DNA of 64,000 nucleotides from Lachnospiraceae bacterium (GTDB lineage Bacteria; Bacillota; Clostridia; Lachnospirales; Lachnospiraceae): NCBI GenBank assembly GCA_022794265.1, contig JAAWEK010000011.1, positions 1 to 64,000 of the forward strand, read 5' to 3'. Shown piece by piece: positions 60,659 to 64,000 of this stretch (position 1 is its first letter; each line of letters starts with the position of its first letter). The notes under the pieces were generated by a model. It saw only the letters and a program-made list of their open reading frames with translations, ran no database searches and was not told where the DNA came from. The position numbers and the translations under genes were made by a program.

Positions 60659-63600
60659 ATGTCATTTATATATAATATTGATTTTGAACTGGCTGCCGCA
60701 GCTTATATGATAATTTTATATATCTTTCTGCTGATTCAGTATTCCGCACAGTCTGAAATAAACCGTGAATTTCGGAAACTTACGCTATATGTGCTGACGG
60801 CGAATATTATGGATGTGGCTACGGCTATTACCATAAGCTATGCAGCAGATATTCCTGTCTGGGCAAATGTGCTGGTAAATACGCTGTATTTTGCCGCTGC
60901 CGCACTGCTTGCTTCTCAGTTTATGCGTTATGTGAATTCTTATGTCAGCAGTGAAGGGGAGGAAAATAAGCGTTTTTTTCGGTTTAACAATTTTCTGATA
61001 TATATTTATCTGTTGTTCTTGTTTGCAAATATGTTTTTTGGATACATATTCTCTTTTCATGGGGATGGAGCATATATTCATGGTAAGTTATATCTCATTG
61101 TTTATATACTACCGTTATATTATATTCTATATTCCGGAGGAATTCTGCTGCATAACCGGAGTGTATTTCATTTTAAGCAGATGGTATCCATTGGCATTTT
61201 TATTATACTGGCTTTGGCCGGACCCGTGCTGCAGATGGTATGTTTTCCGGATATATTGCTGGCAAATTTTACGGTTACGCTGGCAATCCTCGTTATACTG
61301 TTCTCGTTGGAGACACCGGATTATTATGAACTGATAAAGACCATGGTTGAGTTGAAGCGTACGAAAGAAGAAGCTGAACTGGCCCGGAAAGAAGCGCTGG
61401 AGGCAAATCATGCCAAAACGGAATTTCTTGCCAATATGTCTCATGAAGTGAGAACACCTATCAATGCCATTCTCGGATATAATGAAATGATTATGCGGGA
61501 AACCAGGGAAAGCCATACGACGGCCTATGCGGTAAACGTCCAGGCTGCCGGCAGAACCCTTCTTTCCATCATAAATAATATTCTGGATTTTACCAATATT
61601 GATACTGGCAGATTAAAACTGGAAAACGGGCCATATTATTTATCATCCCTGTTTCAGGATATTATTACATATGCAGAATATTATGCGGAAAAAAAGAATC
61701 TGGAACTTCGTCTGTCCATTGATGAAAACCTGCCTTGCAGACTTTCCGGCGATGTAGTCCGTCTGATGCAGATTTTTAATAATCTGATATCCAATGCGGC
61801 GAAATATACCAATGAGGGATTTATTGAGATTATTGCCGGCTGGAAAGCGGAAAGTGAAGATACTGGCGTAATGTCCGTACAGATCAGAGATACTGGAATC
61901 GGCATGAAGAAAGAGGATATCCAGAAAATATCTGAGAGTTTTTCACGGTTTGACAATCGCAAAACCCGCAATATTCAGGGCATTGGTCTGGGGCTGTCCA
62001 TTGTGACCAGACTTCTGGACTTAATGGACAGCCGTCTGATTATTGAGAGTCAGTACGAGAAGGGAAGTACATTTTCTTTTCAGATCAGACAGAAAATTGT
62101 GGAAGCCGCTCCAATTGGGAAAATAGGTGAACAAAAGGAATATGATTTTCTGCAGCAGTCTAAACTGGAAGAAAAATTTACTGCTCCCTCAGCAAAGATT
62201 CTGGCAGTTGATGACAATATAATGAATCTGGATCTGTTAAAGGGAATTTTAAAAAATACGAAACTGCAGATTGATACTGCCACAAATGGTGCAGAAGCCT
62301 TAAAAATGCTGGAACAGGAGAAATATCATCTGATATTTCTCGACCACATGATGCCTGTTATGGACGGCATGGAAACTTTAAAGGAGATAAAACGCAGAGG
62401 TATATGCAATGGTGTTCCTGTTATTGCATTGACAGCCAATGCTATAGCCGGTGTCAAAGAGGTATATCTGGAAGCCGGATTTGATGATTATCTGTCCAAG
62501 CCTATCGTAGGCAGACTGCTGGAAGAAACGGTGAAACGGTATCTTCCGCCGGAACTGGTATTGGAGGAAGAGAACAACGGGGAGCAGGAAATTTTGACGG
62601 AAAAACGGGGGGAACTCTCTTTTTTGGAACGTCTTTCATTCCTGGACACGGAAACGGGTATGTCCTATTGCTGTGAAGATGAAGATTTTTACCGGGAAAT
62701 GTTGTCTGCCTATCTGAGTACCGAAAAACGGCAGGATATCATAGATTTTTACGAGAAAGAAGACTGGGATAATTACCGGATTCTTGTGCATGCTCTGAAA
62801 AGCGCTTCACTGTCCATTGGAGCCAAAGGGCTTTCTGAAAAGGCAAGACAGTTGGAAATGGCGGCCAAAGAGGAGGATATGGACTTTATCAGGGAACATC
62901 ATGGGGAAACCATGCAGAATTATGAAACGCTTCTGTCCAGTCTCTCAGGGGTTCTGAACGGCGAAGAGGAGGAGGACGGTATTGTTGCGGCTTCTGAGGA
63001 AAGAGAAGCATATATTCTGGTCATTGATGATGATTCCATGAACTTAAGAATCGCAGAAAAAATGCTGGGAGACAGGTTTCGTCTTACCTGTTTAAAATCA
63101 GGCAGGGAGGCGCTGGATTTTCTGGAGAAGGAGGTACCGAATCTGATACTTCTTGACCTGCATATGCCGGAGATGAACGGTTTTGAAGTGATCCGGAAGC
63201 TGAAAGAGGACCGCAGGTTAAAGGAGATTCCGGTCATTTTCCTGACAGCGGACAATGACAGAGAGGTGGAAGTGAAAGGCTTTAAAGAGGGAGCCCTTGA
63301 TTTCATAACCAAGCCATTTATCGCGGATATTATGATTCAACGTGTAACACGTATTCTGGAACTGGACAGACTGCAGAAGAATCTGCAGCAGGAGGTAGAG
63401 AAACAGACAAAAAAGGCGGAGGAGAGACGCATGAAAGTGGAGCGTTTATCCCGGCAGATTATGCAGGCGCTTGCCAGCGCAATTGATGCCAAAGACGAAT
63501 ATACTAACGGACATTCTTTAAGGGTTGCCGATTATTCCAAAGCTATTGCAGCCCGTCTGGGCAAATCGCCGAAGGAACAGGAGGATATTTATTATACGGG

Positions 63601-64000
63601 ATTGCTTCATGATATCGGAAAGATAGGCATACCGGATGAAATTATTAATAAAACCACGAAACTAACGGATGAAGAGTATAATAAGATTAAGGCCCACCCG
63701 GCCATCGGTGCCAACATTCTGAAAAATATATCTGAGATAAGCGGAATAGAGACCGGAGCCAGATGGCATCACGAGAGGTATGACGGCAACGGATACCCCG
63801 ACCGGCTAAAAGGGGAAGACATTCCGGAAGTGGCAAGGATTATCGGAGTAGCGGACACCTACGATGCCATGACTTCCAGGCGGAGTTACCGGGATGTACT
63901 GGCACAGAAGATTGTGCGGGAAGAGATTGAAAAGGGGAAAGGCACACAGTTTGACCCTCTGTTTGCGGATAAGATGCTGGAGCTTATTGATGAGGATACA
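60659..64000 (+). CDS. Very large hybrid histidine kinase with HPt and HD-GYP domains (3' end outside window)
   Basis: An open frame of 1114 codons without a stop at the window end. AGGAG precedes the ATG. Order: six or seven membrane helices (1-230); HisKA with His near 262 (NMSHEVRTPINAILG); ATPase (about 370-490; GIGLGLSIVTRLL); receiver 1 (ILAVDDN near 514; FLDHMMPVMDG); HPt with His near 709 (VHALKSAS); receiver 2 (ILVIDDDSMN near 786; LLDLHMPEMNG); HD-GYP (about 940 on) with LLHDIGKIGIP and HHERYDGNGYP. The last domain is a probable cyclic-di-GMP phosphodiesterase. The gene follows the CheY-like gene by 31 bases. Confidence 0.9.
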   Translation, partial: MSFIYNIDFELAAAAYMIILYIFLLIQYSAQSEINREFRKLTLYVLTANIMDVATAITISYAADIPVWANVLVNTLYFAAAALLASQFMRYVNSYVSSEGEENKRFFRFNNFLIYIYLLFLFANMFFGYIFSFHGDGAYIHGKLYLIVYILPLYYILYSGGILLHNRSVFHFKQMVSIGIFIILALAGPVLQMVCFPDILLANFTVTLAILVILFSLETPDYYELIKTMVELKRTKEEAELARKEALEANHAKTEFLANMSHEVRTPINAILGYNEMIMRETRESHTTAYAVNVQAAGRTLLSIINNILDFTNIDTGRLKLENGPYYLSSLFQDIITYAEYYAEKKNLELRLSIDENLPCRLSGDVVRLMQIFNNLISNAAKYTNEGFIEIIAGWKAESEDTGVMSVQIRDTGIGMKKEDIQKISESFSRFDNRKTRNIQGIGLGLSIVTRLLDLMDSRLIIESQYEKGSTFSFQIRQKIVEAAPIGKIGEQKEYDFLQQSKLEEKFTAPSAKILAVDDNIMNLDLLKGILKNTKLQIDTATNGAEALKMLEQEKYHLIFLDHMMPVMDGMETLKEIKRRGICNGVPVIALTANAIAGVKEVYLEAGFDDYLSKPIVGRLLEETVKRYLPPELVLEEENNGEQEILTEKRGELSFLERLSFLDTETGMSYCCEDEDFYREMLSAYLSTEKRQDIIDFYEKEDWDNYRILVHALKSASLSIGAKGLSEKARQLEMAAKEEDMDFIREHHGETMQNYETLLSSLSGVLNGEEEEDGIVAASEEREAYILVIDDDSMNLRIAEKMLGDRFRLTCLKSGREALDFLEKEVPNLILLDLHMPEMNGFEVIRKLKEDRRLKEIPVIFLTADNDREVEVKGFKEGALDFITKPFIADIMIQRVTRILELDRLQKNLQQEVEKQTKKAEERRMKVERLSRQIMQALASAIDAKDEYTNGHSLRVADYSKAIAARLGKSPKEQEDIYYTGLLHDIGKIGIPDEIINKTTKLTDEEYNKIKAHPAIGANILKNISEISGIETGARWHHERYDGNGYPDRLKGEDIPEVARIIGVADTYDAMTSRRSYRDVLAQKIVREEIEKGKGTQFDPLFADKMLELIDEDT

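Noticed and set aside
61023-61334. Separate 103-codon frame within the last gene
   Set aside because: It is a shadow of the N-terminal membrane part of the 1114-codon hybrid kinase, which is open through the whole stretch.

Overview
The window looks like chromosomal DNA of a low-GC Gram-positive anaerobe of the class Clostridia, most likely a Lachnospiraceae member. I base this on AT-rich codon use, strong AGGAGG-type ribosome binding sites, a Tad pilus locus with DUF5702, Flp1 and DUF6382-FHA proteins and no outer-membrane secretin, an Agr quorum-sensing locus, and a superoxide reductase next to a flavodiiron protein. No rRNA, tRNA or CRISPR was seen. The assignment is inference, because no 16S or other marker is present.

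Layout. 1-140: 3' end of a group II intron (domains V and VI). 157-2616: a 50-residue protein on the minus strand, then an ECF-like sigma factor with an RsgI/PepSY-type membrane anti-sigma factor. 2785-5616: an Agr locus in the order regulator, kinase, AgrB, AgrD, whose predicted peptide has Ser rather than Cys at the ring-closing position. 6274-17530: a Tad (type IVb) pilus operon ending with FHA and rhomboid genes. 17611-22736: mostly housekeeping genes (flavodoxin-SCP2 fusion, histidine kinase, HIT protein, MurG, TSCPD protein, a membrane protein). 22928-27810: a four-gene accessory island with a frameshifted 545-residue protein, an AAA+ ATPase of the type that serves extracellular contractile injection systems (eCIS), and two LHH-type HNH nucleases with long acidic N-termini. 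27926-29272: glucose-6-phosphate isomerase.

29513-48309 is a cell-surface glycopolymer region. It holds an SGNH/sialate-O-acetylesterase-like secreted protein, two acyltransferase-3 proteins, three tandem giant GT-C-like membrane proteins, a WecF-like transferase, a flippase-like protein, a VioA-like sugar aminotransferase, a hexapeptide acyltransferase, a transglutaminase-fold protein without its catalytic residues, and a LysM-GH18 hydrolase. Together these could make an acylated 4-amino-4,6-dideoxyhexose, attach it to a lipid-linked glycan, decorate the glycan and remodel it.

48346-54628 carries an Lsa-like ABC-F ribosome protection protein behind an attenuator-like leader, an oxidative-stress pair (desulfoferrodoxin and FprA), and a minus-strand pair of a FabH-like protein without its catalytic His and a chemoreceptor. 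54950-64000 carries MscL with a zinc ribbon, then an apparent operon of two BMP-type substrate-binding proteins, a hybrid kinase, a CheY-like regulator and a very large hybrid kinase ending in an HD-GYP domain. That last gene runs off the window end without a stop.

The most unusual items are the orphan eCIS-type ATPase/nuclease island, the Ser-lactone AgrD, the triplicated GT-C proteins and the kinase-HPt-HD-GYP polypeptide.
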